Positions 26,730 to 35,472 of a stretch of 64,000 bases of DNA are shown here, piece after piece. Position numbers and translations under genes: made by a program. Position 1 is the first letter of the stretch. Each line of letters starts with the position of its first letter. Under the pieces are notes generated by a model that was not told the DNA's origin, made no database searches, and was given only the letters and a program-made list of their open reading frames with translations. The stretch is from Caldimonas brevitalea (GTDB taxonomy: Bacteria; Pseudomonadota; Gammaproteobacteria; Burkholderiales; Burkholderiaceae_C), in contig NZ_CP011371.1 of NCBI RefSeq assembly GCF_001017435.1, positions 3,534,001 to 3,598,000 of the forward strand, read 5' to 3'.

Positions 26730-28138
26730 GGCGTGGGCTCCTCCAGGGGTTGCGCCGCCAGGTCGACGAACAAGCCCTCGTGGCCGGTTTCGGCCAACAC
26801 GCTTTGCCACGCGGCGCGGCGCTGCTCCAGCCGCTTGGTGTCGGTGGGGAAACGTTGCCGGAAGCCCGATTCGTCGACCACCACCACCACTTGCCGGGAC
26901 CCGCCCCCGCGGCCTGCCAATGCCTGCACAAAGGCCCCGTGGTTCTCGCGCTCGGGCGTCGCCGTCAGCGGGAACAGGGCGATGGTCACGCCGTCGCCCG
27001 CCGTGCCCGCTTGCCAGCGCGCGGGCTCGTCTTCGCCCCCCAAGGGCACGCTGGGTGCGAGCGTCAGCACCACCTCGCCGCCAAGCGCCTCCCGCAAGTG
27101 CTGCTGCAGCGGCCCCAGCAGCGCCGGGCCCACCTGATAGCTGTAGGGAAACACACGCGCGGCCACGGTCTCCCCACGGCCCACCACGCCGACCAGGCGG
27201 CTGAAATACCGATCGTCGAGCGACAACGGAAAGCGCCTTGCGAGCCCGCGCGCGCGCAAGGCGGCCCACCCGGCCAGCAGCAATCGCGGCACCGCCACTG
27301 CGCAGGCCAGCGTGATGGCGTACAGATGGATCCAGCGGGCCGCGTTCTCGCCACCGCCGCTCGACGCACGCAGTTCGGCGAGTTCGGCCGCCGCGGGCAG
27401 TTCGATGTCACCCAGGCGGGCCGCCGGTGTCAGCACCAGCCGCAGCAGGCCCTCGACGGCCTCGGGTGCCAGAAAGGTGCTGTCCCACGCGGCGCGGTAC
27501 TCGAAGGCCAGGCCGCGCAAGTACAACCCTGACACCGCCCCGATCGCCACCATCGCCGCCGCCGCATGCAGCACCGCCGCCAGCCGCGCAGCCTGCAAAG
27601 GCCGGCTGGCGTGCCACCAGGCCTCGGCGTAACGGCGCAGCGGCGGTGGGACGCCGGCACGATGCAGCCATCGCGCCATCGGCCCCACCCACCCTGCCAA
27701 CGATGCCACCGCAAGACGCAGCGGCCCGCCCTGCTTTGCGCCCCGGCGCAGCGTGGCCCAGACCAGGCCGACATACACGAGCAGGTTCCACACCAACAGG
27801 GCCAGCAGCGGTGGCGCGAGGATGTTGATGCGCTGCGACGGCCCGATCGCGTTGCCGGCCAGCCCGACCAGCAGGGCCAGCCCCAACGCGGCGGCGGTCC
27901 ACAGCGGCGACGGGCGCACGGCGTGCAGGGCTGCCGGCACTTGCGCGCTGCGCTCGCCCAGCCGCTCGACCGCGAGCGCGCCGCGGCGCACCAGCACACG
28001 CTCCGGTGGCGCCGCCTCGCCTTCGAGCCGGCGCGCCTCGCGGCTGGCCCAGAGGGCATCGGCCTCGCTCCAGGGTGGTGTGAGCGGGTCTTCGTGGGCG
28101 CGGATCAACAGCAGCTGCGAGGCGTCGGATTCGGTCAT
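26726..28138 (-). CDS. DUF2868 membrane protein
   Basis: 470 residues. An N-terminal cytoplasmic part (motif PPWSEADALWASREARR) precedes four to five transmembrane segments between ~95 and 325. A C-terminal soluble domain has a Rossmann-like pattern (RQVVVVVDESGFRQRF). Partner of the downstream DUF3482 GTPase, start and stop overlapping (GTGA). ATG 28138 starts at the conserved region; the longer frame to 28246 lacks a ribosome site. Confidence 0.85.
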   Translation of the reverse strand: MTESDASQLLLIRAHEDPLTPPWSEADALWASREARRLEGEAAPPERVLVRRGALAVERLGERSAQVPAALHAVRPSPLWTAAALGLALLVGLAGNAIGPSQRINILAPPLLALLVWNLLVYVGLVWATLRRGAKQGGPLRLAVASLAGWVGPMARWLHRAGVPPPLRRYAEAWWHASRPLQAARLAAVLHAAAAMVAIGAVSGLYLRGLAFEYRAAWDSTFLAPEAVEGLLRLVLTPAARLGDIELPAAAELAELRASSGGGENAARWIHLYAITLACAVAVPRLLLAGWAALRARGLARRFPLSLDDRYFSRLVGVVGRGETVAARVFPYSYQVGPALLGPLQQHLREALGGEVVLTLAPSVPLGGEDEPARWQAGTAGDGVTIALFPLTATPERENHGAFVQALAGRGGGSRQVVVVVDESGFRQRFPTDTKRLEQRRAAWQSVLAETGHEGLFVDLAAQPLEEPTP

Positions 28139-28276
28139 GCGGCGCAAGGAGGAACGATCGGCATTGTGCAGGCGAACGGCCCTGTCAGCGGCACGGCCCC
28201 GATGGGGCGCCGGCCCACCGCAAGACGCGGTCCCTGGACGCCGCAAGCAAACCAGGAACCCGGCGAGTGCGGCCTC

Positions 28277-29443
28277 TCAATCGAGCGTCTGGCGATAGCG
28301 GGCCATCGCGACGACGGCCACCACCAGCAAAAATGCGGCAATCGCGCCCGCATCGGCGGCGACATCGGCCCACCCAGCGCCCTTGAGCATGACCGCCCTG
28401 ACGATCCGCACGAAGTGGGTCAGCGGCAGCAACTCGCCCAGCGCCTGAGCCCACCCCGGCATGCCGCGAAACGGAAACATGAACCCGGACAGCAGGATGT
28501 TGGGCAGGAAATAGAACAGCGTCAGCTGCATCGACTGCATCTGCGACCGGGCCACGGTCGAGAACGCGAAGCCGACCGCCAGCGTGGCGACGATGAACAG
28601 CAGCACCATGGCCGACAGCAGCGCGAAGCTGCCCAGCATGGGCACGTCGAACAACAGCCGGGCCGCCGAGAACACGATGAGCACCTGCAGGTAGCCGATC
28701 AGCACATACGGCAGGATCTTGCCCAGCATCATCTCGACCGGGCGCACCGGCGTGGCCAACAGGTTCTCGAGCGTGCCGCGATCGCGTTCGCGTGTCATCG
28801 CCATCGCGGTCATCATCACGAGGGTCATCGTCAAGATCACGCCCACCAGGCCGGGCACCACGTTGTACGCCGTCAACCCTTCAGGGTTGTAGCGCCGGTG
28901 CACGCGCAGCTCGAAGGGCTCGGGCCCGGGCCGCAGTGTCGCCAGAGGGCCGTGCAGGTCGTGCGCCAGCGCCACCCGCGGCAATGCCTGCAAGGCCGAC
29001 AACGCCGGCCCGGCCGCAGCCGGGTCGGTGGCATCGGCATAGACGGCCACCGCCGGTCGCTCGCCGCGCAGCAAACGGGTGGAGAAGTCCGACGGGACGA
29101 CCAGCACGAACTGCACTTGTCCGGCGCGCAGCAGGCGCTCCGCCTCGCCGTCGGACACCGCCCCCAGCACGCGGAAATAGCCGGTGGTCTCGACCGAGCG
29201 CACCAGTGAGCGCACCAGCGGCCCACGGTCGCTGCTGACCACGACTGTCGGCAAGTGTCGAGGGTCGGCATTGATCGCGTAGCCGAACAGCACCAGCTGC
29301 AGGATGGGCACGCCGATCATCATCGCGAAGGTCAGCCGGTCGCGGCGCAGCTGCACGAACTCCTTGCGCAGCACGGCCAGCACGCGGCCCCATGAAAAAG
29401 GCCCGTCGCGACCGGCGCCGTTATTTGAAGTTGTCTTCGGCAT
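28277..29443 (-). CDS. ABC-2 type export permease
   Basis: 388 residues. One transmembrane helix near the N-terminus (FAMMIGVPILQLVLFGYAIN), a large extracytoplasmic domain (~55-190) and five C-terminal helices: the YhhJ/YbhR type. The motif RERDRGTLENLLATPV is the ABC-2 coupling region. Last gene of a TetR-HlyD-ATPase-permease operon; it probably exports a drug or hydrophobic compound. Only one permease gene is present, so a homodimer is likely. Overlaps the ATPase gene by 23 bp. Confidence 0.9.
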   Translation of the reverse strand: MPKTTSNNGAGRDGPFSWGRVLAVLRKEFVQLRRDRLTFAMMIGVPILQLVLFGYAINADPRHLPTVVVSSDRGPLVRSLVRSVETTGYFRVLGAVSDGEAERLLRAGQVQFVLVVPSDFSTRLLRGERPAVAVYADATDPAAAGPALSALQALPRVALAHDLHGPLATLRPGPEPFELRVHRRYNPEGLTAYNVVPGLVGVILTMTLVMMTAMAMTRERDRGTLENLLATPVRPVEMMLGKILPYVLIGYLQVLIVFSAARLLFDVPMLGSFALLSAMVLLFIVATLAVGFAFSTVARSQMQSMQLTLFYFLPNILLSGFMFPFRGMPGWAQALGELLPLTHFVRIVRAVMLKGAGWADVAADAGAIAAFLLVVAVVAMARYRQTLD

Positions 29444-30344
29444 GGCGGGTCAGCGCGATGAACACGTCTTCCAGGCCGGTCTCGATCGACCGCACCTCCC
29501 AGGCCCCGGGCTGCGGCTGGCGCGCCAGCCACTCGGGCAAATCGCCGTCCCCCGCAGCGCTCACATGCAAGGTGCTGCCGAACGGCGCCACCAGCCAGCG
29601 TGCGTCGTGCTGCAGCAAGCCCGTCGCGTGGGCCAGGTCGCTGCCGCGCAGCTCCCAGGTGCGCAGCCCGGCCTGCGCGATCACCTCGTCGGCGCTGCCG
29701 GCCGCCATCAATCGGCCATAGGAGATGTAGGCGAGCCGGTGGCAGCGCTCGGCTTCGTCCATGTAGTGTGTGCTGACCAGTACCGTCAGGCCGTCGGCTG
29801 CCAGTTGGTGGATCTCGCGCCAGAAGTCGCGTCGCGCTTTGGGATCGACCCCGGCCGTGGGCTCGTCGAGCAGCAACAGGTCGGGCGCGTGCAGCATGCA
29901 GGCCGCCAGCGCAAGGCGCTGCTTCCAGCCGCCCGACAATGAGCCGGCCAGCTGCGCCCGGCGTCCCTCCAGGCCCAGGCGCTCGAGGGCGTGGCGCACC
30001 ACGGCACGCCGGTCGGCCATACCGTAGGCACGCGCGACGAAATCGAGGTTCTCTTCGATCGACAGGTCTTCGTAGAGCCCGAAGCGCTGCGTCATATAGC
30101 CCACGCGCCGCTTGATGCGCGCCGCGTCGCGCCGGATGTCGAGCCCCAGGCAGCGGCCCTCGCCCGCGTCCGGCTTGAGCAGGCCGCACAGCATCCGGAT
30201 GGTGGTGGTCTTGCCGCTGCCGTTCGGACCGAGAAAGCCACAGATCTCGCCGCGCGGCACCCGGATCGCGACATCGTCGACCACCTTGCGGCCACCGAAC
30301 TGCTTGGTCAGGCCGCGTACGTCGATGGCTGGTTCTGCCGTCAT
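29421..30344 (-). CDS. ABC exporter ATP-binding protein
   Basis: 307 residues: Walker A GPNGSGKT (39-46), Q-loop MTQRFGLYEDLS, ABC signature LSGGWKQRL (Trp in place of the usual Gln), Walker B LLLLDEPTAGVDP, H-loop STHYMDEA. The C-terminal extension (~215-307) is typical of YbhF-like export ATPases. ATG 30344 overlaps the hlyD-like stop. Confidence 0.94.
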   Translation of the reverse strand: MTAEPAIDVRGLTKQFGGRKVVDDVAIRVPRGEICGFLGPNGSGKTTTIRMLCGLLKPDAGEGRCLGLDIRRDAARIKRRVGYMTQRFGLYEDLSIEENLDFVARAYGMADRRAVVRHALERLGLEGRRAQLAGSLSGGWKQRLALAACMLHAPDLLLLDEPTAGVDPKARRDFWREIHQLAADGLTVLVSTHYMDEAERCHRLAYISYGRLMAAGSADEVIAQAGLRTWELRGSDLAHATGLLQHDARWLVAPFGSTLHVSAAGDGDLPEWLARQPQPGAWEVRSIETGLEDVFIALTRHAEDNFK

Positions 30345-31294
30345 CGCTGGGCCTCGCCAAACCGCACGTCGACCGGCTGACCGGGGTGCAGCGCCGCCGA
30401 CGCGTCCGGTTGGGCCTCGACCAGGTAGACCAGCTTGCTGCGGCTCTGGTTGCTATAGATCACCGGCGGGGTGAACTCGGCCTGCGGCGAGACCCAACGG
30501 ATGCGAGCCGTCAAGCCGGCGGCACAGCCGTCGCAAGAGAAGCGCACCTGGCTGCCGACGCGGGCCTGCGGCAAGGCGCGCTGCGGCACGAAAAAGCGCA
30601 GCTTGAGCGCGTCGGCCGGCAACAGCGCCACGACCGGTGCCCCGGGCGCCACCCATTCCCCGGGGCGGTACATCACGTCGAAGACCCGGCCCGACACCGG
30701 CGCCATGCGCTGCTTCTCGCCTTCGTGCCATCCGGCCAGCGCCGCGTCGGCCCCGGCCGCGCGGGCCTCGGCCGAGGCCGCTGCCACTTCGAGGCGGCGC
30801 GCGCCCAAGGTCGCCAGCTCACGCTGCGCTTGCAACTCGCGCAGCCGCGCCGCGTCGCGCTCGCGTGCCGCGGCCAATTCCTCCAGGCGGATCGGCGCGA
30901 TGTAGCCCTGCTCGACCAGCTGCTGTTGGCGTCGCCATGCCGAGGTGGAGAGCTGCAGGGCCGACCGCGCCTGGGCCAGCTGCTGATCGATCGCGCGCAG
31001 CTCGACCGGGCGGCGCCCCTCGCGCAGGTCGTGCGCTTGTGCCTCTGCGCGCTCGCGGCGCGCCTGGGCCGCGTCGCGCTCGAGACGCTCCGGGTCGGCA
31101 TCGAGCGCGTAAAGCTGCTGCCCGGGCACGACGGCATCCCCCCGCTGCACCGCCATCGTGCGCAAGGTGCCGCCGGACGACGGGGCCAGATACACCAGAT
31201 CGGCTTCGAGATAGCCGCTCATCGGCGCCTCCTCCCGCTGGGCGCCGCACCCGGCCAGCCCTAGCGTCCACAGCATCACCATGCACCGTCTCAT
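30341..31294 (-). CDS. HlyD-family membrane fusion lipoprotein
   Basis: 317 residues with lipobox LAGC (~Cys16), a biotinyl-lipoyl-like half motif (LAPSSGGTLRTMAVQRGDAVVPGQ), a long coiled coil (~75-185) and the second half motif (APVSGRVFDVMYRPGEWV). It bridges the inner-membrane ABC exporter to an outer-membrane channel. The short loop SCDGCAAGL contains a Cys pair not common in the family. The stop overlaps the ATPase start (ATGA), and the start overlaps the tetR stop. Confidence 0.9.
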   Translation of the reverse strand: MRRCMVMLWTLGLAGCGAQREEAPMSGYLEADLVYLAPSSGGTLRTMAVQRGDAVVPGQQLYALDADPERLERDAAQARRERAEAQAHDLREGRRPVELRAIDQQLAQARSALQLSTSAWRRQQQLVEQGYIAPIRLEELAAARERDAARLRELQAQRELATLGARRLEVAAASAEARAAGADAALAGWHEGEKQRMAPVSGRVFDVMYRPGEWVAPGAPVVALLPADALKLRFFVPQRALPQARVGSQVRFSCDGCAAGLTARIRWVSPQAEFTPPVIYSNQSRSKLVYLVEAQPDASAALHPGQPVDVRFGEAQR

Positions 31295-31950
31295 CGCTTC
31301 GACTCCCTGTTGTGCCCGGCGGCAAGACCCGTCAAGGCCCAGCCAAGGCGTGTCTCGATCTGCGCCGGGTCGATCGTCAACGGCGTGAGCGCGGCGGCCA
31401 GCGTGGGCGGACCGATGCCATGCCGGCCGATCAAGTGGAACAACAGGACCGGTGCCGCACAGCTGCTCATCAAGAACAGCATCTGGTGCACCGGATCGCC
31501 GGCTTGCAAGCGTCCGGCCTGCTGCGCCTGCGTGATCAAGCGCAGCAGCAACACCGGATGGCGCCGGTCGAGCGACTCCAGGAAGCTCCGGGCGCCCGCC
31601 TCACCGGCGCCGGCGTCGAGCACGAGCTGCGCCAGGAAGGCCCGGTGCTCGACGATCCAGCGCAGCAGCTGCAACAAGGTGAGGCGCAGTGATTCGAGCG
31701 GGTCGGCGGCCTCTTCGGCGGTCAGCTGCAGCTGCTCGAACAGCGGTGCATACCAGCGCTCGATCAGCTCCTCGATGAAGGCCTCGCGGGTGCCGAAGTG
31801 GTAGACGAAGGTGCCCAGGTTCGCCCCGGCCTGCGCCGCCACCGCGCGCACCGTCGTGCCCTTGAGTCCCCGCTCGCGTGCCACCGCCCAGCCGGCCTGC
31901 AGCAGGTGCTCGCGGGTGTCGCTCGGAGGTGCAGGACGCTGGGTGGACAT
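31291..31950 (-). CDS. TetR-family repressor of the export operon
   Basis: 219 residues, N-terminal TetR DNA-binding domain (TTVRAVAAQAGANLGTFVYHFGTREAFIEEL, split here as ~25-60), C-terminal CecR-like ligand domain. First gene of the operon continuing into hlyD, ATPase and permease. ATG 31950 was chosen because the domain begins there and the palindrome at 31962-31977 sits just upstream; the longer frame reads through that palindrome. Confidence 0.9.
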   Translation of the reverse strand: MSTQRPAPPSDTREHLLQAGWAVARERGLKGTTVRAVAAQAGANLGTFVYHFGTREAFIEELIERWYAPLFEQLQLTAEEAADPLESLRLTLLQLLRWIVEHRAFLAQLVLDAGAGEAGARSFLESLDRRHPVLLLRLITQAQQAGRLQAGDPVHQMLFLMSSCAAPVLLFHLIGRHGIGPPTLAAALTPLTIDPAQIETRLGWALTGLAAGHNRESKR

Positions 31951-31961
31951 GTCGAGACAGT

Positions 31962-31977
31962 TTATACACCCGTATAA
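31962..31977. promoter_or_regulatory. Candidate TetR operator
   Basis: Perfect inverted repeat TTATAC-ACCC-GTATAA, 12 bp before the tetR start codon, in an AT-rich patch within GC-rich DNA. Position and symmetry fit an autoregulatory operator for the export operon. Confidence 0.65.
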
Positions 31978-32064
31978 CAAGACGCAAAAAAATTCGCGCG
32001 CCAGCGCCCGGGCCACGGCGCCGAGCTGCGGCGTCGGCGCCAGCGGCGGGACGGCCGGGGCGGC

Positions 32065-33102
32065 TCAGACGCTCGCGCGGGCCATCTTGGGCGACACGCC
32101 ATAGCGCCGCTTGAACGCGGTGGCGAAGTTGGCGGCGCTGGTGTAGCCCGCCAGACGTGCCGCTTCGGTGACACTGACGCCGTCGCGCTCGAGGGCCTCG
32201 CGTGCACGCTGCAGCCGGCGCTCGCGCAGGTAATCGAAGATGGTGGTGCCGAACGCGGCACGGAAATGACGTTGCAGCGTGTTGGCGTTGACGCCGGCGC
32301 GGCGCGCCAGTTCGTCCAGGCTCGACACCCAGCTGTCCTCGCTGTCGAGCAGCTCGCGCACGCGCTGCACGCGCAGGTGTTCCTGTGGCCGCAACGGCGC
32401 CAGCGGCGTCGGCTCGCAGCGCAGTGAGCCGAGCGCCTCGGCCAACAGTTCGAGCGCCCGGCTCTCCAGGTAAAGGTTTTGCAGCAACGGCTCGAGCGGC
32501 GGCGGCCGCAGCATCTGCTCGGCGACCACCACGGCGCGCGGCGACGGGCACCAGCGCTCCACAGCGAGGTGGCGGCCAAGCAAGGCGCGCACGGGCGAGT
32601 CGGCCGGCAGCGGGCTGTTGTCGAACCATTCCGGCTCGGCCCCGATGCTCACCTTGCGCTCGTGCGCGCCGCGGCGCCAGTGCCGCACGAACAGTTCAGG
32701 CTCGGTCAGGCAGATCAGCGCAGCGTCGGCGCGCTGCACGGGTGCGGCGCCGCCACGCGCCTTCAAGCGGACCAGCCGGGGGCCGAACGACACCTCGGCC
32801 TCGCCGTCGAGCAACAGCACGGCGCGCAGGCCGGGCTGCAACAACACCTGGGTCTGCATGCTGTGCAGATCGCTGACGTCGGTGCAATGCACCGTCAGCC
32901 CGGGGCGCAAGCGCGTCAAACGGAACTGGCCCGACAGCACCGGCTCGCCGCGCGACAACGCGGTCGACACGAAACGGTAGTCGGACCCGACCGGCTCGAC
33001 CAGTTGCGCCAGTTCGTTGCCGCTGACGTGGCTCGGCGCCTTCACCGCCCGCTGGGCCGGGGTCGCGGCGGGCGCGATGGCGCCGGGGTGGCGGGGCCGC
33101 AC
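32065..33102 (-). CDS. AraC-family regulator, PchR-like
   Basis: 345 residues. A diverged N-terminal sensing domain is followed by two helix-turn-helix motifs at ~245-345 (SSLDELARRAGVNANTLQRHF and SVTEAARLAGYTSAANFATAFK). PchR-type regulators activate siderophore receptor genes when the ferri-siderophore is present. It is divergent from a TonB siderophore receptor gene, which supports this. GTG 33102 was chosen because GGAGGG lies ~7 nt upstream; the longer frame to 33213 crosses the Fur-like box. Confidence 0.88.
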   Translation of the reverse strand: MRPRHPGAIAPAATPAQRAVKAPSHVSGNELAQLVEPVGSDYRFVSTALSRGEPVLSGQFRLTRLRPGLTVHCTDVSDLHSMQTQVLLQPGLRAVLLLDGEAEVSFGPRLVRLKARGGAAPVQRADAALICLTEPELFVRHWRRGAHERKVSIGAEPEWFDNSPLPADSPVRALLGRHLAVERWCPSPRAVVVAEQMLRPPPLEPLLQNLYLESRALELLAEALGSLRCEPTPLAPLRPQEHLRVQRVRELLDSEDSWVSSLDELARRAGVNANTLQRHFRAAFGTTIFDYLRERRLQRAREALERDGVSVTEAARLAGYTSAANFATAFKRRYGVSPKMARASV

Positions 33103-33192
33103 GGCATTCCCTCCGACAGATGCCTCAAACGTTTTTGTTGATACCGCAAACACATCGATGCCGCGGACATGGGATGCTAGCGCCGCCCTTGC

Positions 33193-33211
33193 GCAAATGC
33201 AACTCATTCTC
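33193..33211. promoter_or_regulatory. Fur-box-like site
   Basis: GCAAATGCAACTCATTCTC matches the 19-bp Fur consensus at 13 of 19 positions by my alignment. It lies between the araC-type gene and the TonB receptor start, 17 bp before ATG 33228. Iron-dependent repression of the uptake operon is therefore likely. Confidence 0.6.
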
Positions 33212-33227
33212 AATTGCTGATCGTGTC

Positions 33228-35381
33228 ATGCCCCAGTCCTCTCGACCCGTTGCCCGCCGCGTCGCGCCGGCACTCGCCACGGCCTTGCTGACGCTGCAGG
33301 CCGGCGCCTCTGCACAATCCGTCCGCGCCGACGAAGCTGCCACCGCCTCGCTGCCTGCCGTGCGGGTGGGTGGCAAGCGCAGCGACGAAAGCTCCGAGCA
33401 CACCGACCGCTATGGCAGCACGGCCACCACCGCAGGCAGCAAGACGCCGGTCAAGCCGCGCGAGCTGCCGCAATCGGTCACGGTGATCACGCGCCAGCGC
33501 ATCGAGGACCAGAACCTGGTGTCGCTCGAAGACGCCATGCGCAAGACGCCCGGCGCCCTGGTGTTGAACAACGACCCGGGCCGCGGCAGCGTGTTCGTGC
33601 GCGGCTTCGAGCTCGACACCTATCTGGTCGATGGCCTGCCCGCGCCGCTGTCGAGCATCTACGGTACCCAGCCCGACCTGGCGCTGTTCGATCGCGTCGA
33701 AGTGCTGCGCGGCCCGTCCGGCCTCTACGCCGGCACCGGCGAACCCGGCGGGACCGTCAACCTGGCCCGCAAGCGGGCGCTGGCGCGCTTTGGCGGCTCC
33801 GCTTCGCTGTCGTATGGCTCCTGGCACAACCGCAGGGTGGAGGCCGACGTGACGGGCGCGCTGGATGCGGCCGGCCGCGTGCGTGGCCGGGTGGTGGTCG
33901 CCGAGCAGGCCCGCGACAGCTGGACCGACGTGACCGACAGCCAGCAGCGGGTGGCCTACGGCACGCTCGAGTTCGACCTCGCACCGGCCACCACCTTGTC
34001 GCTGGCGCTGACGCGGCAGGAACGCGAGACCACACCGTTCAACGGCCTGCCCACCGAGGCCAACGGCCGGCTGGCCGACGTGCGGCGCTCGACCTTCATC
34101 GGCGCCGACTGGAATCGCTTCGACAGCGACGCGACCGAGGCCTATGCGGAACTGGAACATCGCTTCGACGACGGCGGCCACGCCCGTGTGTCGATGCGCC
34201 ACGCCGACCGCAACGTCGACTTCACGTACGCCTATGCCGGCTCGCCGATCGGCCCGTCGGGCAGCGTGGCGCAGCTCGCGGTGATCGGCCGCCGACTGTG
34301 GGAACGGTCGCTCGCAGTCGACGCCCACGTGGCCCGGCCCTTCGACCTGTTCGGTCGTCGTCACGAATGGGTGGCCGGGGTAGATCACCGCCGTTACGAC
34401 CAGAAGACGCATGCCAACGGCAACACGAACATCGCAGGGCCGTTCCCGTTGGTGGGCTTCGACCCCGACATCGTCGAGCCGGTCGTGCCGCTGACACAAC
34501 GCACCCGCGTCGAGCCCGAGCAGACCGGCCTCTACGGTCAGCTGCGACTCAAGCCCCGTGCCGACCTGAGCGTGATCATGGGCAGCCGGGTGAGCCGCTA
34601 CAAGAGCGAGACGACCCAGCTCGCCACCGGTGTCGTGTCGGCCCGCACGCAGGTCGACAGCGAGTGGACGCCCTATGCCGGGTTGGTCTATGACCTCACG
34701 CCGCATTGGTCGTTCTACGCCAGCGCCACCGACGTGTTCCAGCCGCAAACGGCGACCGGTCCCAACGGCGAGGTGCTGGACCCGCGCGAAGGCCGCCAGT
34801 TCGAGACCGGCCTCAAGGGCGAGTGGTTCGACGGCCGCCTCAACGTGTCGGCAGCGCTGTTCCGTTTGCGCGACGACAAGCGTGCCGTGGCGGTGCAAGG
34901 CACCTCGTTTTCGACCGCCTCGGGCGAGGTGCAGGTGCAGGGACTGGAACTGGAAGCCAGCGGCACCGTGCGGCCAGGCTGGGAGGTGGCTGGCGGTTAT
35001 GCCTATACCGAGACCGAACATCTCGACGGCAGCCCGACCCAGGTGGGCCAGGTCTTCAGCACCTGGACACCTCGCCACACGCTGACGCTCTGGACCCGCT
35101 ACCGCCCGACCGACGCGCGCCTGCAAGGTCTGCAGGTGGGAGGCGGGGTGCGCGCGGTGAGCGACTACCATTCCCAGTCGGGCGCACTGCGCATCGAGCA
35201 AGGCGGCCATGCGGTGTTCGACGCGCAGGTGGGTTACCGCTGGCCCACCGGGCTGGAACTGGCGCTGACCGTGCAGAACCTGTTCGACCGCCGCTACTAC
35301 GCGCGCGTCGGCGGCACCTCGGTCTTCAACTACTACGGCGAGCCGCGCAGCGCGCTGCTGAAAGCGACCTACCGCTTCTAA
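33228..35381 (+). CDS. TonB-dependent siderophore receptor
   Basis: 717 residues. Signal peptide ending GASAQS. A plug domain (ELPQSVTVITRQRIEDQN through DRVEVLRGPSGLYAGTGEPGG, ~75-195) of the FpvA/FhuE hydroxamate-receptor type precedes a 22-strand beta-barrel ending in aromatic KATYRF. It imports a ferric siderophore across the outer membrane. No TonB-box signalling extension typical of sigma/anti-sigma transducers is evident, consistent with control by the AraC-type neighbour. Confidence 0.94.
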   Translation: MPQSSRPVARRVAPALATALLTLQAGASAQSVRADEAATASLPAVRVGGKRSDESSEHTDRYGSTATTAGSKTPVKPRELPQSVTVITRQRIEDQNLVSLEDAMRKTPGALVLNNDPGRGSVFVRGFELDTYLVDGLPAPLSSIYGTQPDLALFDRVEVLRGPSGLYAGTGEPGGTVNLARKRALARFGGSASLSYGSWHNRRVEADVTGALDAAGRVRGRVVVAEQARDSWTDVTDSQQRVAYGTLEFDLAPATTLSLALTRQERETTPFNGLPTEANGRLADVRRSTFIGADWNRFDSDATEAYAELEHRFDDGGHARVSMRHADRNVDFTYAYAGSPIGPSGSVAQLAVIGRRLWERSLAVDAHVARPFDLFGRRHEWVAGVDHRRYDQKTHANGNTNIAGPFPLVGFDPDIVEPVVPLTQRTRVEPEQTGLYGQLRLKPRADLSVIMGSRVSRYKSETTQLATGVVSARTQVDSEWTPYAGLVYDLTPHWSFYASATDVFQPQTATGPNGEVLDPREGRQFETGLKGEWFDGRLNVSAALFRLRDDKRAVAVQGTSFSTASGEVQVQGLELEASGTVRPGWEVAGGYAYTETEHLDGSPTQVGQVFSTWTPRHTLTLWTRYRPTDARLQGLQVGGGVRAVSDYHSQSGALRIEQGGHAVFDAQVGYRWPTGLELALTVQNLFDRRYYARVGGTSVFNYYGEPRSALLKATYRF

Positions 35382-35472
35382 CCTGGCGTGCTCCCCGATG
35401 ACCACCGAGACCGCCGCGCGGCCCGCCACACGTCAACACCCAGACCCCCACGAATGTGATGGAGACGTCACG

